This document shows, one piece after another, positions 1 through 8,526 of a stretch of DNA of 14,350 nucleotides. The DNA comes from JAWVEV01 sp033856535 (GTDB taxonomy: Bacteria; Actinomycetota; Thermoleophilia; Miltoncostaeales; Miltoncostaeaceae): positions 1-14,350 of the forward strand of contig JAWVEV010000182.1 of the NCBI GenBank assembly GCA_033856535.1, read 5' to 3'. The notes under the pieces are model-generated. The model was not told where the DNA came from. It ran no database searches and saw only the letters and a list, made by a program, of their open reading frames with translations. The first letter of the stretch is position 1. Each line of letters starts with the position of its first letter. A program made the position numbers and the translations under genes.

Positions 1-2174
1 GCGGCAAGCTGGACCGTGAAATGCCCCTCGGCGCAGGCCAGCTCGAGCGCGGTTCCGATCGGGCCGGGCGGCAGCAGGTCGAGCGTCTGCCGGTACTTGA
101 GCGACTCGTACGGGTGCGTGTACCGCCAGGGGTCGGCCCCGGTCGCGAAGAGGGTCTCGAAGTGGTCACGGTTCCGGCCCGCCGTCGCCGCCTGGGCGGC
201 GCGGGTCGGGTCGCCCGCCTCCCGGGCCCCCTCCGCCGCGGGGGCGGAGATCCGCGGGATCCAGTCCGGGTCGTACTCCGCCCGGGTCGGCGCCACCGCC
301 TCGGTCCGCGGCTCCCCCGCCGCGTCCGCCGCGCGGGCGAGCGCCGCGGCGGCCGCGGCGGGCAGCGCGGCGCGCCGGTTCGGAGCGCCGCCGATGGCCA
401 GGGGCCAGCGCCGCCCGAGCACCAGCCGGTCCGGCTCCGGGACCCGCGGGCCGGCCGACGCGGCGGCCGCGGCCAGGCGGTCGCGCAACCCGCCGGGAGC
501 CTCGGGCGGACGGCCCACGATCCCCTCGCGGACCGCGATGCGGCAGAGCTCGAAGGCGCTCGCGGTGGTGACCGCGGCGCGGATCGCCTGGGCCCTCACC
601 AGCCCGCCCTCGGCCGGGATCTCGACGACGCCGAGGCCCGCGCCGCCCACGGTGGCGATCACCCGCAGCGCGATGCCGTCGACCTCGACGTCCGGGACCG
701 CGGCCGCGACCTCGACGGCGATCACGCCGTCGGGGGCCCGCCGCCTCCCGCCGGGCGCCTCGTCCCCCTGCGACGGGTCGTAGAAGCGACCGCCATCCCA
801 GTCCGGGCGGTCCCAGAGCTCGCGCAGCATCGCGGTCCACCCGTCCCGGTCGTGCGCCTCCCGCGCCTCCGCGTCGAGCGCGCGCCCGCCGGCGAAGAAC
901 CGGCCGAGCAGCTCCCAGGCGTGCTCCGCCGCGACGGCGTCGGCGATCGCCCGCCCGGGCACGGCGCCGTCGCAGACCGGCAGCTCGATCAGGCCGAGCG
1001 GCTCGCCGCCCGCCGCGACCGCCACCTGCAGACGCTCGACGCCGCGGGGCGGGTACACGTCCGCGATCGACAGGAGGGCGTCCGCGCCCACCGCGTGGCG
1101 GCGCCCGGCCGTGGCCGGCCCCCGCGCCTCGCGCAGCGCCATGCGCTCCAGCGCCACGGCCGCGCGGCGGGCGAGCATCGGCGTGCCGTTGCGCTCCTCG
1201 AGCGCGTCGAGGAAGTCGCGCAGGGCCGCCTCCACCGTCGGCCAGACCGCGACCCAGTCCGCCGGGAGGCGGCCCGCGCCGTACGGGATCGACTGCCGCA
1301 GGGTCTCGGCGACCTCGGTCGGGTCGAGGTCGATGGGATCGCCGCCGCGCAGCACGTCGAGCAGCGGGCGGGCGTCGCGGCCGAGGGCGATCTCCGCGCC
1401 GGCGCACCACACCGCGAAGATCCAGCGCCGGGCGGGCTCCACGTCGACGCCGGCCGCGTCGGCGGGGTCGGGGTCGGCCACCCGCCTGTCGGGGCCCGCC
1501 CCGTTGGCGAGCACCCGCAGGCTCGACTCCAGGAGGCGGTCGGAGCGGAGCGAGACCGACCCGGGGCGCATGCGGTAGTACGCGAGCGTCCGCGGGACCC
1601 TGCCGAACAGCGCCCCGGTGCGCGCCACCCGCTGCCAGAGGTCCCAGTCCTCGGCGTGGGGGTACGCCGGGTCGAAGCCGCCGGCCTGGAGGACCCGCTC
1701 TCGGCGCACGACGCAGGAGTGGATCGAGAGCGCGCAGGCCCGCGCCAGCAGGGGGAAGAGATCGCCGGTCGCCGTGCAGCATTCACCGGCGCCGAGCGCG
1801 CCGTGGGCGTCGACGCGCGCCCAGCCGCAGTGGGCGCCGTCGAGCGCCGGGTCCTCGCGCAGCACGCCCGTGAGCGCCTCGAGGTACTCCGGCTCCAGCC
1901 AGTCGTCGGCGTCGAGGAACGCGAGCCAGTCGAAGCGCGCGGCGGCGATGCCGGCGTTGCGCGCCGCGGCCGGCCCGGTCGCCGGCCCGTCGATGACCCG
2001 GATGCGCGGATCGCGCGCGGCGAGCTCCTCGACCAGCGCGCGCGTGCGGTCACGCGAGCCGTCGTCGACGACCACGACCTCCCAGTCGTCGATCGTCTGG
2101 GCCCGCAGCGACTCCAGCGCCTCGCCGATGGTGCCCTCGGCGTCGCGCGCCGGCATCACCACGGAGACGCGCAT
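1..2174 (-). CDS. GT2 glycosyltransferase fused to NodS-like SAM methyltransferase, C-terminus cut by window edge
   Basis: The frame is open from ATG 2174 to the left edge (724 residues visible, no stop), checked by translating the reverse strand. Residues 1-230 are a GT-A family 2 glycosyltransferase, which would transfer a sugar from a nucleotide-sugar donor in the cytoplasm. It starts MRVSVVMPARD and shows VDDGS (37-40), a DAD metal/nucleotide motif (88-90) and an EDWDLW acceptor-side motif (E175, D176). Residues 381-427 and 502-548 are two copies of an unrecognised module. From about residue 676 the sequence resembles NodS-type methyltransferases: DPWRYTHPYESLKYR, then the SAM-binding motif LELACAEGHF (710-719). 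No good ribosome binding site precedes ATG 2174. An in-frame GTG at 2198 would add eight residues. The gene follows the carbohydrate-binding-like protein by 50 nt on the same strand, so co-transcription is likely. Sugar donor and methyl acceptor are unknown. The GT2 call is firm and the methyltransferase call fairly firm. Confidence 0.88.
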   Translation of the reverse strand, partial: MRVSVVMPARDAEGTIGEALESLRAQTIDDWEVVVVDDGSRDRTRALVEELAARDPRIRVIDGPATGPAAARNAGIAAARFDWLAFLDADDWLEPEYLEALTGVLREDPALDGAHCGWARVDAHGALGAGECCTATGDLFPLLARACALSIHSCVVRRERVLQAGGFDPAYPHAEDWDLWQRVARTGALFGRVPRTLAYYRMRPGSVSLRSDRLLESSLRVLANGAGPDRRVADPDPADAAGVDVEPARRWIFAVWCAGAEIALGRDARPLLDVLRGGDPIDLDPTEVAETLRQSIPYGAGRLPADWVAVWPTVEAALRDFLDALEERNGTPMLARRAAVALERMALREARGPATAGRRHAVGADALLSIADVYPPRGVERLQVAVAAGGEPLGLIELPVCDGAVPGRAIADAVAAEHAWELLGRFFAGGRALDAEAREAHDRDGWTAMLRELWDRPDWDGGRFYDPSQGDEAPGGRRRAPDGVIAVEVAAAVPDVEVDGIALRVIATVGGAGLGVVEIPAEGGLVRAQAIRAAVTTASAFELCRIAVREGIVGRPPEAPGGLRDRLAAAAASAGPRVPEPDRLVLGRRWPLAIGGAPNRRAALPAAAAAALARAADAAGEPRTEAVAPTRAEYDPDWIPRISAPAAEGAREAGDPTRAAQAATAGRNRDHFETLFATGADPWRYTHPYESLKYRQTLDLLPPGPIGTALELACAEGHFTVQLA
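531..671 (-). repeat. Unknown module, copy 2, in the GT2-methyltransferase fusion (residues 502-548)
   Basis: Second copy of the unit at residues 381-427. It lies between the glycosyltransferase and methyltransferase domains and keeps the GG-x-x-LG, E-x-P, G-x-V and AI-x-x-AV positions. The intervening stretch (428-501) is less conserved and holds a WTAMLRELWDRPDWDGG segment. The function is unknown. Confidence 0.65.
894..1034 (-). repeat. Unknown module, copy 1, in the GT2-methyltransferase fusion (residues 381-427)
   Basis: This 47-residue segment aligns without gaps to residues 502-548 of the same protein, with about 17 identities by my hand alignment. The shared skeleton is L-x-V, GG-x-x-LG, E-x-P, G-x-V, AI-x-x-AV and a late EL. 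It looks like a small beta-beta-beta-alpha unit. The function is unknown. Confidence 0.65.
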
Positions 2175-2224
2175 CGCGCGCTGCGGGTCGGCCGCCACGC
2201 GGGGAGCGTAGCCGCAGGGCCGTC

Positions 2225-5044
2225 CTACGAGCGGGGCGTCGCCGCCGGGCCGGAGCCGCTTGGCGTGAAGCTGGTGCTGGTCGTCAGCAGCAGCCGGTCC
2301 AGGCCGACGCCGTCCTCGCGCATCCAGGCGTGCACGGTGTGCTCGCCGGCCGAGGGCACCGAGACGGCCACCTTCACCCAGCGCCAGGCCCCGGTCGGCA
2401 CGGTCACGTTCTGGGCGGTCGCCGCGCCGTCGATGCCGGCGTGGAGCGTGTTGCCGTTCGAGATGCCGTACATGCGCAGCCACAGCTGGTAGGTGCCGGC
2501 CGCGGGGAAGCTCACGCGGTAGGCCAGCTCCGGGCTGGTCGTGGGGATCGAGCCGGTGATCCGGGCGCCGGTGTCGGGAAGGGCCTTCATCGCGTCGCCG
2601 GCCGAGCCGGAGGGGCTCTGACCCGCGAGCCAGTCCTTGCCGCCGCGCGCGACCCTCGCGTCGGGGTCCTCGGCCTCGACCACGGCCTGGCCGCCGGCGA
2701 AGGTCACGGCGCCGTCGCCGGGCGCGGGCGCCGCGGCCGTCGTGAAGCTCCAGCTCTGGGGCGCACCCAGCGGGTTGCCGGCGACGTCGGCGGCCGACCC
2801 GGCCACCGTCGCGGTGTACTGCGTCTGCGCGGCGAGATCGGCGCTCGGGTCCAGCGTGGCGACGGCGCCGCCGCCCGAGACCGCGACGCTCGCGGCCACG
2901 GCCGGCCCGCCGGCGGTCGGCGCCAGGCTCACGGTCGCGCCGGTCAGGGTCGCGGGGTCCATCGGCTCGGAGAAGGTCGCGACCACGTTCGCGCCGGCGG
3001 CCACGCCCGTCGCGCCGGGCGCGGGCGTCCGGCCGGTCACGGTCGGGGCGGTCGTGTCGGGGTCGGGGTCGCCCCCGCCCTCGCGCGGCGTCGCGGCCGG
3101 GCCGGTCCCGCTCGGCGTGAAGCCCGAGCCGGTCGTGAGCAGCAGCCGATCCAGGCTGAAGCCGTCCTCGCGCATCCAGACGTGCACGGTGTGCACGCCG
3201 GCGCTCGGGACGGTCACCGTCGCGCGTGCGCCCGTGAAGAGCGTGCCCACCCAGGTCCAGGCGCCGTACTGGTAGAGGTTGAGGTAGCTCGCCCCCAGGG
3301 CGCCGTCGAGCCCGGAGTGGACCGAGTTCCCGGCGCCGTCCGGGGCGCTCGCGCGGAGCCACAGGTAGTAGGTGCCGGCCGCCGGGAAGTCGACCCGGTA
3401 GCTCAGCTCCGGGCTGGTCGAGACCACGTCGCCGGTCGCGCCCGATCCGTTGTCGGGCACGACGCTCAGCGCGCCACCGGCCGAGCCGGCCGGACCGCCG
3501 GGCTGCCAGTTGTCGCCGGCGCGGCCGATCGCCCCGTCGGCGTCCTCGGCCTCGACCACGGCCTGCCCGCCGACGAAGGTCACCGCGCCGTTCGCGGGCG
3601 CCGAGGCGTCGGCGGTGATGAACGACCAGGTCTGGGTGCTCGCCAGGTCGTTCCCGGCCGCGTCCTCGGCGGCCGTCGTGACCGTGGCGGTGTACGCCGT
3701 CCCCGGCGCCAGGTCGGCGCTCGGGTTCAGCGTGAAGGTGGTGTTGCCGGCCGAGGCCGCGATGCTCGCCGGCACGGCGGCCCCGCCGGCGCTCGGGGCG
3801 AGGGTGAAGCTCGAGCCCGTGATCGAGCCCGGCGCCATCGCCTCGGAGAAGGTCGCGACCACATTGGTCGCGGCGGCGACGCCGGTGGCGCCCGCGGCCG
3901 GCTGGCGGCCGGTCAGGGTCGGCGGGGTGGTGTCGACCGCCGGCGCGTCACCGAGCTTCAGGATCACCGGGTCGGACACCGGGCCGGGCACGCCGCCGCT
4001 CACCAGGTGCGCGGTGACGTAGTTCAGGCCCACGTCCTTCGCGTCCGCGTCCGGCGTGGCGTGGAGCGTGATCGGCACGTTGACCGTGCCGCCGGCGCCG
4101 ATCGTGAACGACACCTCGTCGAGCCGTACCGCGGTGTTGGCCTCCCAGGGGTCGAGGTCATAGCCGCCCCCCGGGACGTTCTTCACGTTGAGCTGACCCT
4201 CGGCCACGACGACCACGCCGGCCGCCCCGGCCGGGCCCGAGACCACCACGGTCTGGGACGCCGAGGACACGGCCGCGGGCGAGGCGCCCGAGAGGCGCGA
4301 CAGCCCCGGCGCGCCGGGCGTCCCCGCGCTCGCCGTCGCGCGGCCGTCGGTCTTGCTGCCGGGCTTCAGCGAGATGTCGGTGGTGCGCTCGCCGCCGTTC
4401 GAGAAGCGCACCGTGAGGGTGGCGCCACTCAGCTCGGCGCCGCCGATCCCGCCGGCGTCCGGCGTCGGGTTGCCCGAGACGCCGCGGATCGAGGTGGGGT
4501 CGATGTCGATCGAGAAGCGCAGCGTGTCGCCGGGGTCGAACCCGCTCGTGTCCACGTCGAGCACGGAGTAGCCGGCGCCGATCGGCACCTGGTAGCCCGC
4601 GTGGGCCGAGAGGCCGCTCGAGGTGCCGGTGTCGACCGTGAACGACTTGCTGACGGTGTCGCCGGCGGGGGAGCCGTCGGCCGGGTCGAAGGCCAGGTCC
4701 GGCCACATCGCGGGCCCGTCGGCGAGGTCGATCGAGAACCCGGTGATGTCCTCGCCGGCGGTCGACGCGTTGCGCAGGCTGAAGCCGCCCGCCGTGTACG
4801 AGGACGCGGTGCCGATGGTCCGCCCGGGGTGCGCGATCGCCAGCGTGGCGGCCGCGGTCGGCGAGGGCGCCGGCTCGGCGCCGTTCGCCTCGCGCGCGAC
4901 CACGACGGCGGCCAGCACGAGGCCGACCGCGGCGATGCGGCCCAACGGATTCGGCTTTCGGCGGGGGATCCGGAACCTCCGGGAAGACGCGACGGGGCGG
5001 GAGGGTGCCTCCGGACGGTAGAACGCCCACGTGCGCCCGGACAT
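2225..5044 (-). CDS. Exported Ig-like/carbohydrate-binding-like multidomain surface protein
   Basis: 939 residues from ATG 5044. A basic N-terminus (RRFRIPRRK) is followed by a hydrophobic segment near 34-50 and then NGAEPAP, which fits a signal peptide or N-terminal anchor. Two beta-sandwich regions follow (about 64-229 and 265-364). After them come two tandem Ig-plus-binding pairs. Each Ig-like domain (371-477, 664-770) starts DTTxPT and contains VVATFSE and a WSF ending, as in SbsA-type bacterial Ig domains. Each following sandwich (485-642, 777-928) starts GGQAVVEAED, contains SPELxYRVxFPAAGTY and ends MREDGxxLDRLLLTT, as in CBM6/malectin-like domains. No catalytic motif is visible, so the likely job is polysaccharide binding or structure at the cell surface. 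A GTG at 5143 would add 33 residues, but it lies inside a block shared with the neighbouring paralogue's upstream region, so I prefer ATG 5044. Neither start has a clear ribosome binding site. The gene is divergent from the propeller gene at 5202. Confidence 0.82.
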   Translation of the reverse strand: MSGRTWAFYRPEAPSRPVASSRRFRIPRRKPNPLGRIAAVGLVLAAVVVAREANGAEPAPSPTAAATLAIAHPGRTIGTASSYTAGGFSLRNASTAGEDITGFSIDLADGPAMWPDLAFDPADGSPAGDTVSKSFTVDTGTSSGLSAHAGYQVPIGAGYSVLDVDTSGFDPGDTLRFSIDIDPTSIRGVSGNPTPDAGGIGGAELSGATLTVRFSNGGERTTDISLKPGSKTDGRATASAGTPGAPGLSRLSGASPAAVSSASQTVVVSGPAGAAGVVVVAEGQLNVKNVPGGGYDLDPWEANTAVRLDEVSFTIGAGGTVNVPITLHATPDADAKDVGLNYVTAHLVSGGVPGPVSDPVILKLGDAPAVDTTPPTLTGRQPAAGATGVAAATNVVATFSEAMAPGSITGSSFTLAPSAGGAAVPASIAASAGNTTFTLNPSADLAPGTAYTATVTTAAEDAAGNDLASTQTWSFITADASAPANGAVTFVGGQAVVEAEDADGAIGRAGDNWQPGGPAGSAGGALSVVPDNGSGATGDVVSTSPELSYRVDFPAAGTYYLWLRASAPDGAGNSVHSGLDGALGASYLNLYQYGAWTWVGTLFTGARATVTVPSAGVHTVHVWMREDGFSLDRLLLTTGSGFTPSGTGPAATPREGGGDPDPDTTAPTVTGRTPAPGATGVAAGANVVATFSEPMDPATLTGATVSLAPTAGGPAVAASVAVSGGGAVATLDPSADLAAQTQYTATVAGSAADVAGNPLGAPQSWSFTTAAAPAPGDGAVTFAGGQAVVEAEDPDARVARGGKDWLAGQSPSGSAGDAMKALPDTGARITGSIPTTSPELAYRVSFPAAGTYQLWLRMYGISNGNTLHAGIDGAATAQNVTVPTGAWRWVKVAVSVPSAGEHTVHAWMREDGVGLDRLLLTTSTSFTPSGSGPAATPRS
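2231..3058 (-). repeat. Ig-like plus CBM6-like pair, copy 2
   Basis: Second copy (residues 663-938 from ATG 5044), from DTTAPTVTGR to the C-terminus (SGSGPAATPRS). It differs from copy 1 mainly in the loop between GTYQLWLR and HAGIDG. The two copies are joined by a Gly/Asp/Pro-rich linker (EGGGDPDPD). Confidence 0.8.
3077..3934 (-). repeat. Ig-like plus CBM6-like pair, copy 1
   Basis: First copy (residues 371-656 from ATG 5044) of a tandem intragenic duplication. It runs from DTTPPTLTGR to SGTGPAATPR. The corresponding copy at 2231-3058 keeps the same order and the same closing motif. DNA identity is locally high near the 3' end of each copy, for example around 3139-3203 compared with 2279-2344. 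Confidence 0.8.
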
Positions 5045-5100
5045 CGGACGAAGGTCGAGTTCGCCCCCAACCGGAGGACTCGTCAGCGCCGCGCCTAACC

Positions 5101-5191
5101 CGATGGCCAGACCCGAACTGGCCGCCCGAGCGTTCCGACGCACGCCCCCGCCTGCCTGAATCTGCGGCGGTCCATGCTCCCGTTGGAAAGG
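5101..5191 (+). promoter_or_regulatory. Upstream block shared by the two propeller genes, copy A
   Basis: This block aligns with 8635-8726 upstream of the second paralogue. Shared pieces in order are GATGGCCAG, GAACT, CGCC-x-GAGC-x-TTCC, CCTGCCT-x-AAT, GGTCCA and CCCGTTGGAAAGG. By hand roughly two thirds of positions match, with one or two small gaps. It presumably holds the promoter and 5' leader of the gene at 5202. I cannot point to convincing -35/-10 hexamers. An inverted repeat GGCCAG (5105-5110) / CTGGCC (5118-5123) lies inside it and could be an operator. Confidence 0.6.
5185..5191 (+). promoter_or_regulatory. Ribosome binding site for the first propeller gene
   Basis: GGAAAGG lies 10 nt before ATG 5202 and is identical, with its flank CCCGTT, to the site before ATG 8736. 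A second AAGG directly abuts the ATG and is too close to serve. The shared site supports 5202 as the start. Confidence 0.7.
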
Positions 5192-5201
5192 TCCTTCAAG
5201 G

Positions 5202-8200
5202 ATGACGACTGAGAAGCGACGCCCTCGCGCCAGGCGGCGTGCCTTCGGCGCGCTCGCCGCCAGCGCCGCGATCGCCCTGGCGGGCGTCGGCGCCTACGCC
5301 GCCACGGCCCCCTCCGGCGCGGCCGGCGCGGAGGGTGACTTCCACGCTCAGGCGCTCCCCGGCGTCGCCTTCAAGGCGCCGCGCATCATCATCCGCGGCG
5401 ACATCAACACCGCCGGCACCCCGATCCCGGCCGGCACCCCGGGCACCGTCGTGCCGGGCTTCGGCGTCTTCGACCCGCTCACCAGCACCGGGACGGTGCC
5501 GACCTCGATCGCGATCAGCCCGGTCAAGGTCGCCGGGAAGAAGCAGCTCTACGTCGCGACCCAGTACGGGAAGATCTTCGTCTTCAGCCTCGACGCGCAG
5601 CACAACGCGACGCTGGTCAACACGATCACGTCGATCTACGAGACGCCGAACCAGTCGTTCAACGGCGTCACGCCGAAGGCCAAGCTGGGCCGGCAGACCA
5701 CCGGCATCGTGTTCGCGCCGGCCGACAAGCAGCCGGCCGACGGGAACGTGATCCTCTATGTCACGAACTCGGACCCGGACATCTTCGACGAGGCCGAGCC
5801 CGGCCAGTCCAAGGTCAACCCGAGCTCCGGCAGGATCAGCCGCCTCATCGTGAGCCCGACCGGCGTGGTGCTGCAGCGCATCGACATCGTCACCGGGCTG
5901 CCCCGTTCCGGCGAGAACCACTCGACCAACGGCATGGCCTTCGGCCCCGACGGCTGGCTCTACGTGGGCCAGGCCGGGAACACCAACGGCGGCGGCCAGA
6001 GCAAGCCGTTCGCCTGGTTCCCCGAGGTCCCGCTGGGCTCGTCGGTGATCCGGGTCAACGTCGACAAGGTCATGACCCTGCCGGGCAGCACGATCGACGT
6101 CAGCGTCGGCTCGCGCTTCAACTTCACCCACCCCTGCGGCGGCGGCACCGTGCCCAACGGCTGCACCGCGGAGTACACGCTCACCGGCAGCCCGCAGAAC
6201 AACGGGACGAAGGCCGGCTTCCTCGAGATCTACGCCACCGGGTTCCGCAACCCGTACGACATGCTGTGGCACTCCAACGGCAAGCTCTACCTGAACGAGA
6301 ACGAGGGCAACCCGGGCATCGGCCCGAAGCCCGGCTCGTCGGCCAACAACCCGACCGCCCCCTGCGGCCCGCTGCCGGCCGGTGACCTCGGCGAGGTCGG
6401 CGTCCACGCCGACCAGCTCTTCCACGTGATGCCGGGCCAGTACCACGGCCACCCGAACCCCTCGCGCGGCGAGTGCATCCACGAGGGCGGCGTGCAGCCG
6501 ATCGGCAACTACTTCTTCGCCGCGGCCAGCACCGGCATCGCCGAGTACACGCCGTTCGTGTTCGGGCCGGCCCTCCAGGGCCAGCTCCTGACCACGAACT
6601 ACGGCGTCACCCCCGGCGGCGGCAACGGCGACACGATCTCGCGCGTGAAGCTGTCGGCCGACGGGAACTCGGTGGTCGAGATCGACAACCAGTTCCTGAC
6701 CGGGTTCAACGACCCCCTGGACGTGATCGTCGACGACGACGGCACCGTGATCGTGGCCGAGCACGGCTTCAAGAACGGGAACTTCGGCAAGATCAGCGTC
6801 CTCGACGCCCTCGGCAACTTCGTCTGCCCGGCGCCGGGGAACCCGGCCGACGTCGACTCGGACGGCGACGGCTTCAAGGACGCCGACGAGATCGCCGCCG
6901 GCGCCAACAACTGCAGCCCGTCGAGCACCCCGCCCGACGCCGACGGCGACAAGATCGCCGACGCGAACGACCCCGACGACGACAACGACGGGATCCCGGA
7001 CGTCAGCGACAAGTTCCAGCTCGACGCCACCAACGGCGCGGGCACGACGCTGCCCTTCGTGCAGGACTTCATCGGGAGCGCCAACGGCGGCTACTTCGGC
7101 AGCGGCCTGAAGGGCGCCATGCTCTCGAGCAAGGGCGGCGGCGCGAAGCCCGGCAAGGCGAGCGCCGGCGCGGCCGGCGGCTACCTGGGCCTGACGGCCA
7201 CCGCCGGGACCGCCCAGGGCGCGTCGAACAACCAGGACAACGCGTTCCAGCAGGGCTTCAAGCCGGCCGGCCCCGCCACGGTGAGCGCCATCGTCGGACA
7301 GCCCTTCGGCGCCTCCCCGAACCCGCAGGGCGGCGAGCTCGCCGGCATCTTCCTGGGCCCGGGCGAGGACGACTTCGTCCGCCTCTCGGTGCACGCGAAC
7401 AACGGCAGCCCCGTGGTGGAGCTGGCCAGGGAGCAGGGCGGGACGTTCCAGCGCCTCGCCGCCGCGCCGCTCGCGCTGCCCCAGTCGAGCGTCCGGCTCT
7501 TCCTCGATCTCGACCCCGGCACGGACGCGGTGAAGGCCCGCTTCCAGGTCGGCACGGGCGCGGTCCAGGACCTCGGCACCGCCTTCTCGGTCCCGAGCTC
7601 GTGGCTCGACACGGTCGCCGCGGGCGTCATGGCCACCACCGCCAACAGCCCTCAGGCCGAGTTCTCCTTCATCTACGACGAGTTCCGGATCGAGAACGGC
7701 ATCGCGATCCCGAAGCCGATCGACGGCGGCGGGCCCCCCGTGACCCAGCCGCGCGGGATCAAGGTCATCAACGGCCAGGTCTGCCGCGACGTCCCGGCCC
7801 CGGCCAAGCTCCGGGTCGGGAAGATCAAGCTCAGCGCGGCACAGATGCTGGCCACCCAGCGCGTCTCCCAGACGGCCCTGCGCCGCCTGGCCCTGATCGA
7901 GGCCCGCCTGGACGGCAAGCTCAAGGCGAGCGACATCTGCGGCGGCGCCATCTCGGCCGACCTGCTCAACAAGGGCATCCAGACGGCGACGGGCGCCACC
8001 AACGAGCTGGTCGCGTCCAATCCGGCGGTCGTCCCGGCCGTGAAGACGGCCAAGGGCCGCACCAAGGTCCGGCTCACCGCCAAGCAGCTACTCATCAACC
8101 AGCGCGTCGCCCAGGCGGCCGTCCTGCGCGCCGCCGCGATCGAGGCCCGCCTTCGCGCCGGCCTGACCGGCGGCGACCTGAAGCCGGGCGTCATCGGTCC

Positions 8201-8474
8201 GGGCCAGCTGGCCCAGGGGCTGCGAATCGTCTCGGCCCGGCAGGTCGGCAAGGCGGCGGCCGCCACGCGGACCCGAGTCGCCCGCGGCAGCACCGGCAGC
8301 GCCGCCAACATCCGGGTGAGCCGCAGGCAGCTGGAGATCAACCACAAGATCGCCCTGGCCGCCCTGCGCCGCACCAACCTGCTGGCCGCCCGCCTGGAGA
8401 CCGGCCTGCTGCGCGGCGACTTCAAGCGCGGCAGCATCGGCGTCGCCAGCCTGGACCCGAGCCTCCGCTCGTAG
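5202..8474 (+). CDS. Secreted glucose/sorbosone-dehydrogenase-like propeller protein with calcium-binding linker, ConA-like domain and C-terminal INQR repeats
   Basis: 1090 residues. The N-terminus (RRRAFGALAASAAIALAG) has a Tat-like RRxF motif and a hydrophobic core. Residues about 80-540 resemble soluble PQQ aldose dehydrogenases: SGENH (H240 aligns with the catalytic His of soluble glucose dehydrogenase), PDGWLYVGQ, YATGFRNP (R349, N350) and GHPNPSR. Family members oxidise sugars to lactones using PQQ, but activity here is inference. Residues 550-605 are Asp-rich DxDGDG repeats of thrombospondin-3 type that should bind calcium. Residues 617-832 form a ConA/LamG-like sandwich (GIFLGPGEDDFVRL, YDEFRIE). 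Residues 876-1090 hold three helical repeats. Paired cysteines (C312/C321, C388/C425, C542/C571, C861/C913) suit an exported, disulfide-bonded protein. The usual enzyme is only 350-480 residues, so this is a much enlarged member. There is no LPXTG or C-terminal membrane anchor. The paralogue follows after 261 bp. A propeller that only binds ligand is the main alternative. Confidence 0.85.
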   Translation: MTTEKRRPRARRRAFGALAASAAIALAGVGAYAATAPSGAAGAEGDFHAQALPGVAFKAPRIIIRGDINTAGTPIPAGTPGTVVPGFGVFDPLTSTGTVPTSIAISPVKVAGKKQLYVATQYGKIFVFSLDAQHNATLVNTITSIYETPNQSFNGVTPKAKLGRQTTGIVFAPADKQPADGNVILYVTNSDPDIFDEAEPGQSKVNPSSGRISRLIVSPTGVVLQRIDIVTGLPRSGENHSTNGMAFGPDGWLYVGQAGNTNGGGQSKPFAWFPEVPLGSSVIRVNVDKVMTLPGSTIDVSVGSRFNFTHPCGGGTVPNGCTAEYTLTGSPQNNGTKAGFLEIYATGFRNPYDMLWHSNGKLYLNENEGNPGIGPKPGSSANNPTAPCGPLPAGDLGEVGVHADQLFHVMPGQYHGHPNPSRGECIHEGGVQPIGNYFFAAASTGIAEYTPFVFGPALQGQLLTTNYGVTPGGGNGDTISRVKLSADGNSVVEIDNQFLTGFNDPLDVIVDDDGTVIVAEHGFKNGNFGKISVLDALGNFVCPAPGNPADVDSDGDGFKDADEIAAGANNCSPSSTPPDADGDKIADANDPDDDNDGIPDVSDKFQLDATNGAGTTLPFVQDFIGSANGGYFGSGLKGAMLSSKGGGAKPGKASAGAAGGYLGLTATAGTAQGASNNQDNAFQQGFKPAGPATVSAIVGQPFGASPNPQGGELAGIFLGPGEDDFVRLSVHANNGSPVVELAREQGGTFQRLAAAPLALPQSSVRLFLDLDPGTDAVKARFQVGTGAVQDLGTAFSVPSSWLDTVAAGVMATTANSPQAEFSFIYDEFRIENGIAIPKPIDGGGPPVTQPRGIKVINGQVCRDVPAPAKLRVGKIKLSAAQMLATQRVSQTALRRLALIEARLDGKLKASDICGGAISADLLNKGIQTATGATNELVASNPAVVPAVKTAKGRTKVRLTAKQLLINQRVAQAAVLRAAAIEARLRAGLTGGDLKPGVIGPGQLAQGLRIVSARQVGKAAAATRTRVARGSTGSAANIRVSRRQLEINHKIALAALRRTNLLAARLETGLLRGDFKRGSIGVASLDPSLRS
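7827..7979 (+). repeat. C-terminal INQR repeat, protein 1 unit 1
   Basis: Residues 876-926. The pattern is LSAxQ, then xxTQRVSQTALRRLALIEARL, then a turn with DICGG and a second short helix. C913 in the turn and C861 before the unit are both conserved in the paralogue and may form a disulfide that locks this first unit. Confidence 0.75.
8070..8225 (+). repeat. C-terminal INQR repeat, protein 1 unit 2
   Basis: Residues 957-1008. It has LTAKQLLINQRVAQAAV, an arginine-rich amphipathic helix, GLTGGD and I-x-x-x-x-L-x-x-GL. It is closest to unit 2 of the paralogue. Confidence 0.78.
8313..8471 (+). repeat. C-terminal INQR repeat, protein 1 unit 3
   Basis: Residues 1038-1090, ending the protein. 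It has RRQLEINHKIALAALRR, GLLRGDF and a final LDPSL. The INQR core has diverged to INHK. Confidence 0.75.
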
Positions 8475-8483
8475 CTTCGGGAA

Positions 8484-8526
8484 AGCCCCCGGAGACCCGT
8501 CCCGAGAGGGCGGGTCTCCGGGGGCT
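8484..8526 (+). terminator. Strong GC-rich hairpin terminator
   Basis: A perfect 16-bp stem (8484-8499 with 8511-8526) starts 9 nt after the stop codon at 8472-8474. It can extend inward by a G-T wobble and two more pairs around a five-base loop. There is no T-tract after it, as is common for actinobacterial terminators. It should end the transcript of the first propeller gene and make the second depend on its own promoter. Confidence 0.8.

Noticed and set aside
2181..2217. CTGCGG / CCGCAG inverted repeat between the two minus-strand genes
   Set aside because: Six-pair stem with a 25-nt loop, too weak to call a terminator.
21..5098. Long plus-strand frames opposite the GT2-methyltransferase and carbohydrate-binding-like genes (21-2492 and 2330-5098)
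   Set aside because: Both are composition shadows. The minus-strand frames carry GT2, methyltransferase, Ig and CBM motifs, while these carry none.
5045..5143. Longer start (GTG 5143) for the carbohydrate-binding-like gene
   Set aside because: It would place coding sequence inside the block conserved upstream of both propeller genes and leave only 58 bp for divergent promoters. Not fully excluded.
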